This document shows positions 1-6,243 of a DNA stretch of 7,735 nucleotides, in pieces (position 1 is the first letter of the stretch; each line of letters opens with the position of its first letter). The translations under genes were made by a program, and so were the position numbers. Below the pieces are notes generated by a model. The model ran no database searches. It had not been told where the DNA came from and saw only the letters and a program-made list of their open reading frames with translations. Source of the stretch: an uncultured Eubacteriales bacterium (GTDB lineage: Bacteria; Bacillota; Clostridia; Oscillospirales; CAG-272); contig CAKRPQ010000092.1 of the NCBI GenBank assembly GCA_934385225.1, forward strand, positions 1 to 7,735, in the 5' to 3' direction.

Positions 1-456
1 CTTCCTTACGCCACTTTCGTTATCGACTATGCGCATAACGCTCTGAGCCTCGAAAGCGTCCTTAAAACTCTCCGCAAATATAACCCGCATCGCCTCATAT
101 GCGTTTTCGGGTCTGTCGGCGGCAGAACGCAGATGAGACGCGCGGAGCTTGGAAAAGTTGCGTCGGAACTTGCCGATTTCTGCATAATCACGTCCGATAA
201 CCCCGATAACGAAGCACCCGAAAAGATAATAGACGAAATCGCCGACGCTTTTGTAAAAGGCGGTGCGGATTATATCAAAATCGTCAGCCGCAGAGAAGCT
301 GTTCTGACCGCCGTGCATATGGCGCAGAAGGACGATATAGTTCTTTTTGCGGGCAAGGGGCATGAGGATTATCAGCTCGTTTGCGGCAAAAAAGAGTATT
401 TCAGTGAAAGGGAAACCATTATCGAGGGCGCATTCGGAATGCTCCTCGGCAGGTGA
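1..456 (+). CDS. Divergent MurE-type Mur ligase, C-terminal part (5' truncated by window)
   Basis: Frame 1 is open from the first base to a TGA at 454-456, giving the last 151 residues of a Mur ligase. The fragment starts in the central/C-terminal domain boundary (VIDYAHN, residues 8-14) and contains the C-terminal domain with FGSVGGRTQ (near residues 36-44), TSDNPDNE (near 64-71) and the terminal GKGHEDY (118-124). Mur ligases of this family add an amino acid to UDP-MurNAc-dipeptide in the cytoplasm. Two signatures differ from textbook MurE: the FGCGGDRD segment is FGSVGGRT, and DNPR, whose Arg recognises meso-diaminopimelate, is DNPD. The substrate is therefore not safely DAP, and this may be a paralogue rather than the housekeeping murE. 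The stop codon overlaps the next gene's start region, suggesting co-translation. The ATP-binding P-loop domain lies outside the window. Family call is firm, specificity is not. Confidence 0.85.
   Translation, partial: LPYATFVIDYAHNALSLESVLKTLRKYNPHRLICVFGSVGGRTQMRRAELGKVASELADFCIITSDNPDNEAPEKIIDEIADAFVKGGADYIKIVSRREAVLTAVHMAQKDDIVLFAGKGHEDYQLVCGKKEYFSERETIIEGAFGMLLGR
451..456 (+). promoter_or_regulatory. Ribosome binding site that decides the kinase start
   Basis: AGGTGA lies 5 bases before the ATG at 462. The alternative GTG at 453 sits inside this motif and has no purine-rich stretch upstream, so ATG 462 is preferred. The site overlaps the stop codon of the upstream Mur ligase, which fits translational coupling. 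Confidence 0.6.
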
Positions 457-461
457 ATCTG

Positions 462-1184
462 ATGGGAATTTACCGTTTTGCGGACCGAATATTTGAGCTC
501 AAAAACAAATATGCTTATACGGAGCAACTGTGCGCGGACTACGCCTGCGGCGGCATCCCCGACTTTATAATTGAGTTTGGCGACGCCGAAATTGAGGCGG
601 AGAGGCGCGATGACGGCGATTTTTCGCTCGGTTACCTCGAATCGCTCGCATTTTACCGCAGAATTGCCGAGCTTCTGATGAAAGACGGCTGTATTCTTAT
701 GCACGGTGCGGCGATAGAATATGACGGAAAAGCATACATATTTACCGCGAAAAGCGGAACGGGGAAAACAACGCATATTTCGCTGTGGAAAAAGGCTTTC
801 GGAGATAAAGTGACGATAATCAACGGTGATAAACCGCTCTTACGCATCAAACGGCAGGGCGAAAAGGCTGTCTTTACCGTTTACGGTACGCCGTGGTGCG
901 GAAAAGAGGGCAAAAACACCGATACGAGCGCACCGCTCGGCGGTATTTGTCTGCTTCACCGCTCCGAAAATAATACCGTAAAGCTTGCCGAAAACGAGAA
1001 AATCGTCCCGTTTCTTCTCGGGCAGATGTTTTTCGGCAGTAAAGAGACAGATGTTGCATATCTGCTTGAAACACTTGATCTTTTGATAAAAAATATCCCG
1101 ATCTATTCGCTCGGGTGTAATATGGAGGAGGAAGCCGCATTCAAAGCGCGGAAAGCGCTTGTCTGCGGTGAAACGGAAAAGTGA
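462..1184 (+). CDS. HPr-kinase/PEPCK-like P-loop protein, PqqD-associated type
   Basis: This encodes 240 residues from ATG 462 (243 from GTG 453). A variable N-terminal half (about 1-80) is followed by an HPr-kinase/PEP-carboxykinase-like core: MHGAAIEYDGKAY leads into the Walker A segment AKSGTGKTTH (96-105, with K102 and T103), then NGDKP (121-125, D123 as the likely metal-binding acid), then YGTPWCGK (141-148). These match the small HPr-kinase-like proteins that clostridia encode beside PqqD proteins. Full HPr kinase/phosphorylase is longer, around 310 residues, and carries a regulatory N-terminal domain, so this is not the catabolite-repression enzyme. Homologues occur in some lasso-peptide clusters where a precursor peptide is phosphorylated; the substrate here is unknown. 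It overlaps the following PqqD gene by 4 bases (GTGA). It is cytoplasmic, with no signal or membrane segment. Confidence 0.83.
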   Translation: MGIYRFADRIFELKNKYAYTEQLCADYACGGIPDFIIEFGDAEIEAERRDDGDFSLGYLESLAFYRRIAELLMKDGCILMHGAAIEYDGKAYIFTAKSGTGKTTHISLWKKAFGDKVTIINGDKPLLRIKRQGEKAVFTVYGTPWCGKEGKNTDTSAPLGGICLLHRSENNTVKLAENEKIVPFLLGQMFFGSKETDVAYLLETLDLLIKNIPIYSLGCNMEEEAAFKARKALVCGETEK

Positions 1185-1444
1185 AAATAAGAGAAGGTTA
1201 TGTCGTAAAGGAAATCGCGGGCGCGTTTTATGCCGTGCCGACCGTAAAAAATCCGAAAATCGGAAACGGAATGATTAAACTCAACGAAACGGCTTATTTT
1301 ATCTGGAAAAAGCTCGAAGAGGGCGTCGAAGCGGGCGAGATTGCGGAACAGCTTTCCGATGAATTCGACGTTGACGAAGAAAGCGCAAATCGCGATGTTT
1401 CCGCGTTTGTCGCAAAGCTCGTCGATTACGATATAGTAAAATGA
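1181..1444 (+). CDS. PqqD-family small protein (RRE-like winged helix)
   Basis: The 87-residue protein starts at GTG 1181, overlapping the kinase stop by 4 bases. It has the PqqD pattern: an N-terminal beta hairpin (residues 1-22), the conserved stretch IKLNETAYFIW (32-42), then a winged-helix-like helical part with an acidic face (43-87). In characterised systems PqqD and related RiPP recognition elements bind the leader of a precursor peptide and deliver it to a modifying enzyme. No precursor peptide or radical SAM partner is visible between 1 and 4776, so the bound peptide is either encoded elsewhere or the protein does something different. Its fixed position between a kinase and a peptidase, with overlaps on both sides, argues that the three products are made in matched amounts and act together. 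The family call rests on pattern and context; the gene is short. Confidence 0.8.
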   Translation: MKIREGYVVKEIAGAFYAVPTVKNPKIGNGMIKLNETAYFIWKKLEEGVEAGEIAEQLSDEFDVDEESANRDVSAFVAKLVDYDIVK

Positions 1445-1890
1445 AGTTTGAAGAAGCGCTTCCGGTCGTTACCGAGGCAATAAAAAGCGAGAACGGCTTC
1501 CGCTTTTATCAGCACGGAACGAGTATGCTCCCGATGTTAAGGGACGGAAAAGACTCCGTTTTGATTGTTTCGGCAGAGAAGATCTCGCCGAAAAAGGGCG
1601 AGGTCATTCTTTACAGACGCGTAGGCGGCGCATTCGTACTGCATAGGATAATCGCCGAAAGAAAAGACGGTTTTGTCACATGCGGTGACAATCAGACGAT
1701 TCCCGAAAAAGGCGTGGAGCGCGGCAGTATTCTCGGCGTTCTCGGCGGATTCTGGCGCGGAGACAATTTTGTTGCGCACGATAACGCGGAGTATGTTTCG
1801 TATGTGAGAAAGCGCATTTTTTCAAGAAGATTCCGCCGCTTTCTTGCAAGCGTAAAGCACGCTCTCAAAAAAATCCTGCAAAGGAGTTAG
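1441..1890 (+). CDS. S24/S26 signal-peptidase-like protein (Ser/His type)
   Basis: This encodes 149 residues starting at ATG 1441, overlapping the PqqD stop by 4 bases (ATGA). The catalytic Ser box is HGTSMLPML (25-33, Ser28), followed by the strand KKGEVILYR (51-59), then VLHRII (66-71, His68), then FVTCGDN (78-84, Asp83). This order matches signal peptidases of the SipW/ER type, which use a Ser/His pair with a nearby Asp instead of the Ser/Lys dyad of bacterial LepB. There is no convincing N-terminal membrane segment. The last 26 or so residues are very basic and amphipathic (RKRIFSRRFRRF, then KHALKKILQRS) and may dock to the membrane or to a partner. The likely role is cleavage of a specific peptide or protein, possibly one handled by the PqqD neighbour; this is inference. 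LexA-type autoproteolysis is unlikely because no DNA-binding domain is present. Confidence 0.8.
   Translation: MKFEEALPVVTEAIKSENGFRFYQHGTSMLPMLRDGKDSVLIVSAEKISPKKGEVILYRRVGGAFVLHRIIAERKDGFVTCGDNQTIPEKGVERGSILGVLGGFWRGDNFVAHDNAEYVSYVRKRIFSRRFRRFLASVKHALKKILQRS
1881..1886 (+). promoter_or_regulatory. Strong ribosome binding site of the SGNH-fold gene
   Basis: AAGGAG lies 8 bases upstream of ATG 1895 and overlaps the end of the peptidase gene. It is a stronger site than those of the overlapping upstream genes, so this protein may be made at a higher or independent rate. Confidence 0.6.
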
Positions 1891-1894
1891 AGTT

Positions 1895-3061
1895 ATGGAA
1901 AAACTGACTTACAGGCAGAAGAAGCGCCTTGTCACATCTGTCTGTGCATTTCTTGCCGTTCTTCTTGCGGCGGTGCTTCTTTTTCTTATGCGTGATTATA
2001 ATAAGAAACAAAGGGAAGAGTCAAGCCGACTTTTCCTTGAAGACATCGAGCAGTATGAGGCGAGCAAGGAAAAAATGGAGTACGGAGACGATAAGGACGC
2101 ACTCCTTACGAGAAAACAGCAGAAATATGACGTTTATCAGAAACTGAAAGAGCATTTACAGGTCAATATTCTTTTTCTCGGCGATGACATTGCGTCGGGA
2201 GCGGGCGTTTCCTCCTCGGAGAATAACTGGGTAATGCTTGTCGCGAATGCAATCGAGAAGAAATACGGCTCGGATATCAAGGGCGGTACATACGCAAAAC
2301 CCGGCACCTCCGCTTTTTACGGATATCATATAATGAATTCGTATTCGCGCGGACTTACATATGATATAATGATCGTCGCATACGGCTCGGAGGACGATCC
2401 CGAAACATTTGAATTTTACTATGACGGACTGATGCACAGCATAAAAAATCAGAACCCGAAATGTGAAATATATTGCATAATCGAAGCGCGCACGGACGGC
2501 GAAAACGATAACGCCGAAAAGATACGCGAAATATGCGACTACTACGGCGGAATCGTCATTGATATGAACGAATACTACGCCGAACACGGGCTTAAAGCGG
2601 AAAGCCTCACCTCGGACGGCAAGATACCGAACGTGGCGGGCTGTACGAAATATTACGATGCCGTTATCGATGTTATCGACGACTGCCTTGAAGCCGACAG
2701 ACGTGTACCGTCCGTAAAAACGGCAAGGCTTGAAAGCTCGCGCGCTTTTGATAACTATAACTATATAATGATTGCGGATATGAAGAAAATAAGCGATACC
2801 GTGTACGAAACATCTGTTAACGGAAGTATCGCCGCACTCATATATTTTAAGAGCTTTTCGGGCGGAAACATAAATATCCGGGTGAACGGAAAAAAGACGA
2901 TAACGGAGAGCAACGTACTTTCCGAAAACGTCGCAAGAACAGTCGCAAGCCGTATAATCTCGTCGGAGCTTGACGGCGTTACGAAAATAAGAATAGAAAC
3001 CGACGATGCTTCGAATGTTTCGAACATACTCGGAGTTGCATATTGCGGTGAGGAAAAATGA
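1895..3061 (+). CDS. Membrane-anchored SGNH-fold protein, probably catalytically inactive
   Basis: This encodes 388 residues. A basic N-terminus (RQKKR) precedes one hydrophobic segment (about 12-32), then a charged, coiled-coil-like linker (33-88), placing the rest outside the cell. Residues about 91-265 follow the SGNH/GDSL hydrolase order: strand plus block I ILFLGDDIASG (92-102), block III VAYGSEDD (161-168) and block V LTSDGKIPN (238-246). At every catalytic position the usual residue is missing: Ser of GDS is Asp98, Asn of GxND is Glu166, and His of DxxH is Ile244. The oxyanion Gly shifts cannot be judged. About 120 C-terminal residues (from 270) look beta-rich and could be a binding domain. 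The protein may therefore bind envelope glycans or lipids rather than hydrolyse esters. It sits 4 bases after the peptidase gene and overlaps radC by 4 bases (ATGA). Confidence 0.75.
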   Translation: MEKLTYRQKKRLVTSVCAFLAVLLAAVLLFLMRDYNKKQREESSRLFLEDIEQYEASKEKMEYGDDKDALLTRKQQKYDVYQKLKEHLQVNILFLGDDIASGAGVSSSENNWVMLVANAIEKKYGSDIKGGTYAKPGTSAFYGYHIMNSYSRGLTYDIMIVAYGSEDDPETFEFYYDGLMHSIKNQNPKCEIYCIIEARTDGENDNAEKIREICDYYGGIVIDMNEYYAEHGLKAESLTSDGKIPNVAGCTKYYDAVIDVIDDCLEADRRVPSVKTARLESSRAFDNYNYIMIADMKKISDTVYETSVNGSIAALIYFKSFSGGNINIRVNGKKTITESNVLSENVARTVASRIISSELDGVTKIRIETDDASNVSNILGVAYCGEEK

Positions 3062-3795
3062 GCGAAATCGAAAATAAAAGCACGGGCGCAAAGTCGGCAG
3101 GTGCTCTTCACAAAGGACACAGAGCGAGAATGAAGAAACGCTTTTCGGAGCTCGGCGGCGACAGCTTTGCCGACCACGAAATACTTGAAATGCTCCTTTA
3201 TTATGCGATCCCGCAGCGCGATACGAACGAGATAGCGCATGTTCTTCTTCAAAATTTCGGCTCGGTAAAGGGCGTTATCGACGCTTCGCCCGCGGCTCTG
3301 CGTGAAGTGCCGTATGTGGGCGAGAACGTGCAGACGCTTTTGAAACTTATTCCGGAGGTTGCAAAGCGCTATCTTGCCGAGGATACTACAAGAGAATTTT
3401 TCGACAATAATGATAAAATCGGCAGACTTTTTGTGAATAAGTACATCGGCGCTACGGAGGAGTCGGTATATCTTCTTCTCCTTGACAATTCGCTGCGCCT
3501 TATCGAATGTAAAAAGATGTTCGAAGGCTCGGTGAACTCCGCAATGTTTGACGCGCGGACTCTTACGAATCGTGCGCTTAACAGAAACGCGCCGAATGCC
3601 GTTGTGGCGCATAATCACCCGTACGGCAAGGCTATTCCGTCGAATGCCGACTATAACGCGACCGAATCGCTCGCTTCATCGTTTGAGCTTGTGGGCGTGA
3701 ATTTTCTGGGGCATTTTATTGTCGCGGGAAATAGGTATGCTTACGTCGAAAGCAAAAGATACGGCTCCGATTCGCGCCATATCGGCGTTGACTGA
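3058..3795 (+). CDS. radC: RadC-family JAMM/MPN domain protein
   Basis: This encodes 245 residues and is full length for the family (about 220-230). A helix-hairpin-helix-like region lies near 45-105 (ending in VPYVGENVQTL and ALREV), and a MPN+ (JAMM) domain follows at about 115-235. The metal motif HNHPYGKAIPSNAD spans 185-198, giving ligands His185, His187 and Asp198 with Ser195. The usual HNHPSG has Tyr189 in place of Ser, and the conserved LDH before the last strand is LGH. RadC has never been firmly shown to act in DNA repair; the family is predicted to be a metalloprotease or DNA-binding factor. ATG 3058 overlaps the SGNH stop, with GAGGA upstream at about 3050-3054. It is co-transcribed with envelope-like genes, a common loose association. 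Confidence 0.9.
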   Translation: MSEIENKSTGAKSAGALHKGHRARMKKRFSELGGDSFADHEILEMLLYYAIPQRDTNEIAHVLLQNFGSVKGVIDASPAALREVPYVGENVQTLLKLIPEVAKRYLAEDTTREFFDNNDKIGRLFVNKYIGATEESVYLLLLDNSLRLIECKKMFEGSVNSAMFDARTLTNRALNRNAPNAVVAHNHPYGKAIPSNADYNATESLASSFELVGVNFLGHFIVAGNRYAYVESKRYGSDSRHIGVD

Positions 3796-3820
3796 CGGTG
3801 AAACCAAAATAAAATTCAGA

Positions 3821-3826
3821 GAGGTG
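3821..3826 (+). promoter_or_regulatory. Ribosome binding site supporting a TTG start
   Basis: GAGGTG lies 5 bases before TTG 3832. No ATG or GTG in frame lies nearby with a comparable site, so TTG is taken as the start of the uridine-kinase-like gene. Confidence 0.6.
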
Positions 3827-3831
3827 CTGTT

Positions 3832-4776
3832 TTGTCTGAACTTGACATAAGAACATTAAATGAATTTGCCGAAAACGACCCGCTCGGCGCGGTTGCAAAG
3901 GCTGAAAACGCTTTTAAGGGCGAGATAATGCGTTGCGCGCGCAATGCCGTAGAAAGAAAAACAAAAATAATTCTTCTCGCGGGACCCAGCAGTTCGGGAA
4001 AGACGACGTCGGCGAACATTCTGAAAGACGTTTTTGAGTCGCTTTCGCATAAAACGTCCGTCGTGTCGCTCGATAACTTTTATCGCGAGAGAAACGACCC
4101 GAAATATCCGACGGACGAGAACGGCGAGCAGGATTACGAGTCGGTGGAGGCACTCAGAACCGACGAAATAAAGGACTGCCTTGCCGCGCTTCTCGGCGGA
4201 AAAGGCGCATTTATCCCAAAATATAATTTTATGGAAGGAAAAGCGATATACAGCGACGTTCCCGTGTCACTCGGTGACGGCGAGATAATCATTCTCGAAG
4301 GACTTCACGCGCTTAACCCGATAATTCGTGAAGGACTTGACGAAAGCGAAGTTATAACGCTTTTTATCAGCGTTTCGACGAATATAAACGACGGAGATTG
4401 CGGAAAGAGAATACTTTCGGGCAGAAAAACGCGGTTTATAAGGCGTATGACGCGCGACTCCATATATCGCGGAACAAACGCGGCTGCTACTCTTAAAAGA
4501 TGGGGCAGCGTTCTCCTCGGAGAGGATAAATACCTCTACCCGTATAAAGATTCTGCGGATATAAAAATAAATACTTTTCATTCATTTGAACTCGGCGTGA
4601 TGAAACCGTTTGCCGAAAAAGCGCTTGCCGCCTCGGCGGGAGAACTTCACGGCGAATATATCGAAACGGTTATGCACGCTCTCGGTCTTATTACACCGAT
4701 TTCCGCCGATATTGTCCCCGACGATTCTCTGATAAGAGAGTTTATACCCGGTGGAAAATATGAACATCTTTATTGA
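3832..4776 (+). CDS. Uridine kinase-family (phosphoribulokinase/uridine kinase) protein, standalone
   Basis: This encodes 314 residues from a TTG start. After about 43 N-terminal residues comes Walker A AGPSSSGKTT (50-59, Lys57, Thr58), then SLDNFYRER with the usual Asp of the SLDDFY site, then PKYNFMEG, the EGLHALNP lid region, and the C-terminal IRRMTRDSIYRGTN and LYPYKDSAD segments. These last segments match the C-terminal kinase half of the long clostridial uridine-kinase-like proteins of about 550 residues, whose N-terminal half is a TGS plus threonyl-tRNA-synthetase-like part. Here that half is absent, so this is a short standalone version. It should phosphorylate a nucleoside, probably uridine or cytidine, with ATP or GTP in salvage, but the substrate is not proven. 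It follows radC by 36 bases in the same direction. Confidence 0.83.
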   Translation: MSELDIRTLNEFAENDPLGAVAKAENAFKGEIMRCARNAVERKTKIILLAGPSSSGKTTSANILKDVFESLSHKTSVVSLDNFYRERNDPKYPTDENGEQDYESVEALRTDEIKDCLAALLGGKGAFIPKYNFMEGKAIYSDVPVSLGDGEIIILEGLHALNPIIREGLDESEVITLFISVSTNINDGDCGKRILSGRKTRFIRRMTRDSIYRGTNAAATLKRWGSVLLGEDKYLYPYKDSADIKINTFHSFELGVMKPFAEKALAASAGELHGEYIETVMHALGLITPISADIVPDDSLIREFIPGGKYEHLY

Positions 4777-4847
4777 TATTCGAAAATATTACCGTTTTTA
4801 TTTATGAATTTTTATATGTTTTTCGCTTTTTTAATTGGTTAAAGTTG

Positions 4848-4865
4848 CCAAAATTTCGTTTTTGG
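4848..4865 (+). other. Weak hairpin in the gap after the kinase
   Basis: CCAAAA (4848-4853) pairs with TTTTGG (4860-4865) across a 6-base loop. It is not followed by a T run, so it does not qualify as an intrinsic terminator. No strong terminator is evident in 4777-4867, which is AT-rich with several T runs. Confidence 0.3.
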
Positions 4866-4867
4866 GG

Positions 4868-4896
4868 TTTACAAACGCGTTTTTGTATGTTATAAT
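4868..4896 (+). promoter_or_regulatory. Sigma-A-type promoter with extended -10 for the 3D protein
   Basis: TTTACA (-35, 4868-4873) and TATAAT (-10, 4891-4896) are 17 bases apart, and TGT directly precedes the -10, giving a TGn extension. Transcription would start near 4903. This gives the G5/3D gene its own promoter, separate from the upstream run. Confidence 0.8.
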
Positions 4897-4949
4897 CGGT
4901 CTGCTTTCTCGGAAGGCATTTGAATTTTTTGAAAGGAGCAAACGATTAT

Positions 4950-5840
4950 ATGAAAAATGCGGAAAAGTTTTTTTCGGGACGTAAAAATAATTCGGTCAGA
5001 CTCGCACTTCTTCTCACCGTCGCTCTCTTTCTCATCTCGGCAGTAATATGCATTTCGGCGTCGGACGAAGAAATCTCCGCGCCCGAATATGAGCAGACGC
5101 CGGGCGCGCGCGACGGCAGAGCAACCGTCACCGTAGTCATGGGCGGTTATGAGTACGCAACCTGTAATTCTCCGATAACGACGGTCGGCGAGCTTATTTC
5201 GAGAATAGGAATAGTGCTTGACGACTCTTCCGTAACAGACAAAAACGAAGACGACGTCATTGAAGATGGTATGACGATAACGATCGGACGTTATACGCGG
5301 GAAATTTATTCCGAGTATGAGGAAGTACCGTATGCGGTTACATATATTGAATCGCAGACCATACCGAAGGGCGAGACAAAACTCGTGTCGGCGGGGAAGA
5401 ACGGCAAATCGATCGTGACGCATGAGATCACCTACATTGACGGCGTTTTTTATTCCGACGAAAAGATAAGCAAGGAAAATGTTGTAGAAGCGGAAAACGA
5501 GGTCAGATATAAGGGCGTCGGCGGTACGGTTACGGCATCGGACGGTTCGGAATATGAGTATTCCTATTATATTGATGTTATCGCGACAGCCTACCATACG
5601 GGCGGAACGACAGCTACGGGCAAAGAAGCCACGGACGGTATAATTGCCGTTGATCCGCGCGTCATCTCCTATGGAACAAAGGTGTTCGTCACGGGCAAAT
5701 ACGGCGAAATCGGCGTATGCTCGGCAGAGGATACAGGCGGGGGTATAAAAGGCAACCGCATTGATGTCTGTATGTCGGGAACGACGGAAGAACTTTTAAG
5801 GTTCGGACGCAGAAATATGAGAGTTTATATTCTTGAATAA
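4950..5840 (+). CDS. G5 and 3D domain protein with N-terminal membrane anchor (YabE/Rpf-like)
   Basis: This encodes 296 residues from ATG 4950, preceded by AAAGGAG at 4932-4938 (11 bases upstream, rather long). Earlier in-frame TTG codons at 4920 and 4929 are less likely. A basic start precedes one hydrophobic segment (about 18-37, LALLLTVALFLISAVICISA), then a DUF348-like segment (about 58-100), a G5 domain (about 115-189) and a 3D domain (about 206-296). The three Asp residues that name the 3D domain are present: Asp235 in VDPR, Asp261 in AEDTGGG and Asp272 in RIDV, within the IKGNRID stretch. The combination matches YabE of Bacillus and stationary-phase survival proteins, thought to cleave or remodel peptidoglycan. 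Catalytic function here is inferred from the family. The gene stands alone, with its own promoter and a terminator directly after the stop. Confidence 0.9.
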   Translation: MKNAEKFFSGRKNNSVRLALLLTVALFLISAVICISASDEEISAPEYEQTPGARDGRATVTVVMGGYEYATCNSPITTVGELISRIGIVLDDSSVTDKNEDDVIEDGMTITIGRYTREIYSEYEEVPYAVTYIESQTIPKGETKLVSAGKNGKSIVTHEITYIDGVFYSDEKISKENVVEAENEVRYKGVGGTVTASDGSEYEYSYYIDVIATAYHTGGTTATGKEATDGIIAVDPRVISYGTKVFVTGKYGEIGVCSAEDTGGGIKGNRIDVCMSGTTEELLRFGRRNMRVYILE

Positions 5841-5841
5841 T

Positions 5842-5887
5842 AAAAATGGTGTGAAAAACTCATTTGGAGTTTTTCACACCATTTTTT
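5842..5887. terminator. Perfect 20-bp bidirectional terminator hairpin
   Basis: Bases 5842-5861 pair fully with 5867-5886 around the 5-base loop ATTTG. The stem is A-rich on the left outside and T-rich on the right, so it carries a U run in either direction. It starts 2 bases after the TAA of the 3D gene and ends 1 base before the minus-strand stop TGA at 5889-5887, so it serves two converging transcripts. Confidence 0.9.
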
Positions 5888-6243
5888 CAGAAAATATTGA
5901 GTGCGGAAAATTGTTCGAGAAGCCTTATTTCGCGAATGTCCTCTTTAAGGAGCGCAAATTCCCGATGGATAAACGGGTCGTTCGCTTCAAACAAAGCGCG
6001 TATGCTCGCTATCCTGCTTGAAACGCCGTTTATTGAGGTGAAATTCACCGAAAGACTTATTTTGCCGATGTTTTTGTTCCAGTAACTTTCAAGTTCCGAA
6101 AGATTTTCGTCGGTTATGTCCGACGCCGCCGCGTCTGCGAGCTCGGTCAGCCTGTCCGAAACTCTGTTTATATATATGAAGTTTATCGTTATCACCGCAA
6201 TGAGAAGTATAAATATGACCGTGGAAATTATGAATGTTCTCAT
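5887..6243 (-). CDS. DUF4363 family membrane-anchored protein
   Basis: This encodes 118 residues from ATG at 6243-6241, starting with MRTFIIST and one membrane segment (about 4-26, IFILLIAVITINFIYI). The remainder is a charged, helix-rich extracytoplasmic part with a conserved-looking WNKNIGKISL region and an acidic middle (DITDENLSELESYW). The open frame reaches further upstream to 6360, but the extra part is basic, has no family similarity and overlaps the DUF421 gene, so the internal ATG is preferred. This matches the usual length of DUF4363 proteins, which normally follow DUF421. The start overlaps the DUF421 stop by 4 bases (ATGA). The biochemical role is unknown; the pairing suggests it works with the upstream membrane protein. 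Confidence 0.8.
   Translation of the reverse strand: MRTFIISTVIFILLIAVITINFIYINRVSDRLTELADAAASDITDENLSELESYWNKNIGKISLSVNFTSINGVSSRIASIRALFEANDPFIHREFALLKEDIREIRLLEQFSALNIF

Noticed and set aside
2156..3091. Long minus-strand open frame of 311 codons opposite the SGNH gene, and another at 2761-3618
   Set aside because: Both lie antisense to well-supported genes, have no recognisable motifs, and their composition is explained by the codon bias of the plus-strand genes.
4777..4830. Possible terminator after the uridine-kinase gene
   Set aside because: Only a 5-bp AT-only hairpin (ATATT/AATAT) is available, followed by mixed sequence, not a clean U run.
5833..6085. Plus-strand small frames downstream of the terminator
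   Set aside because: They run through the terminator stem and the minus-strand DUF4363 gene and have no ribosome site or motif.
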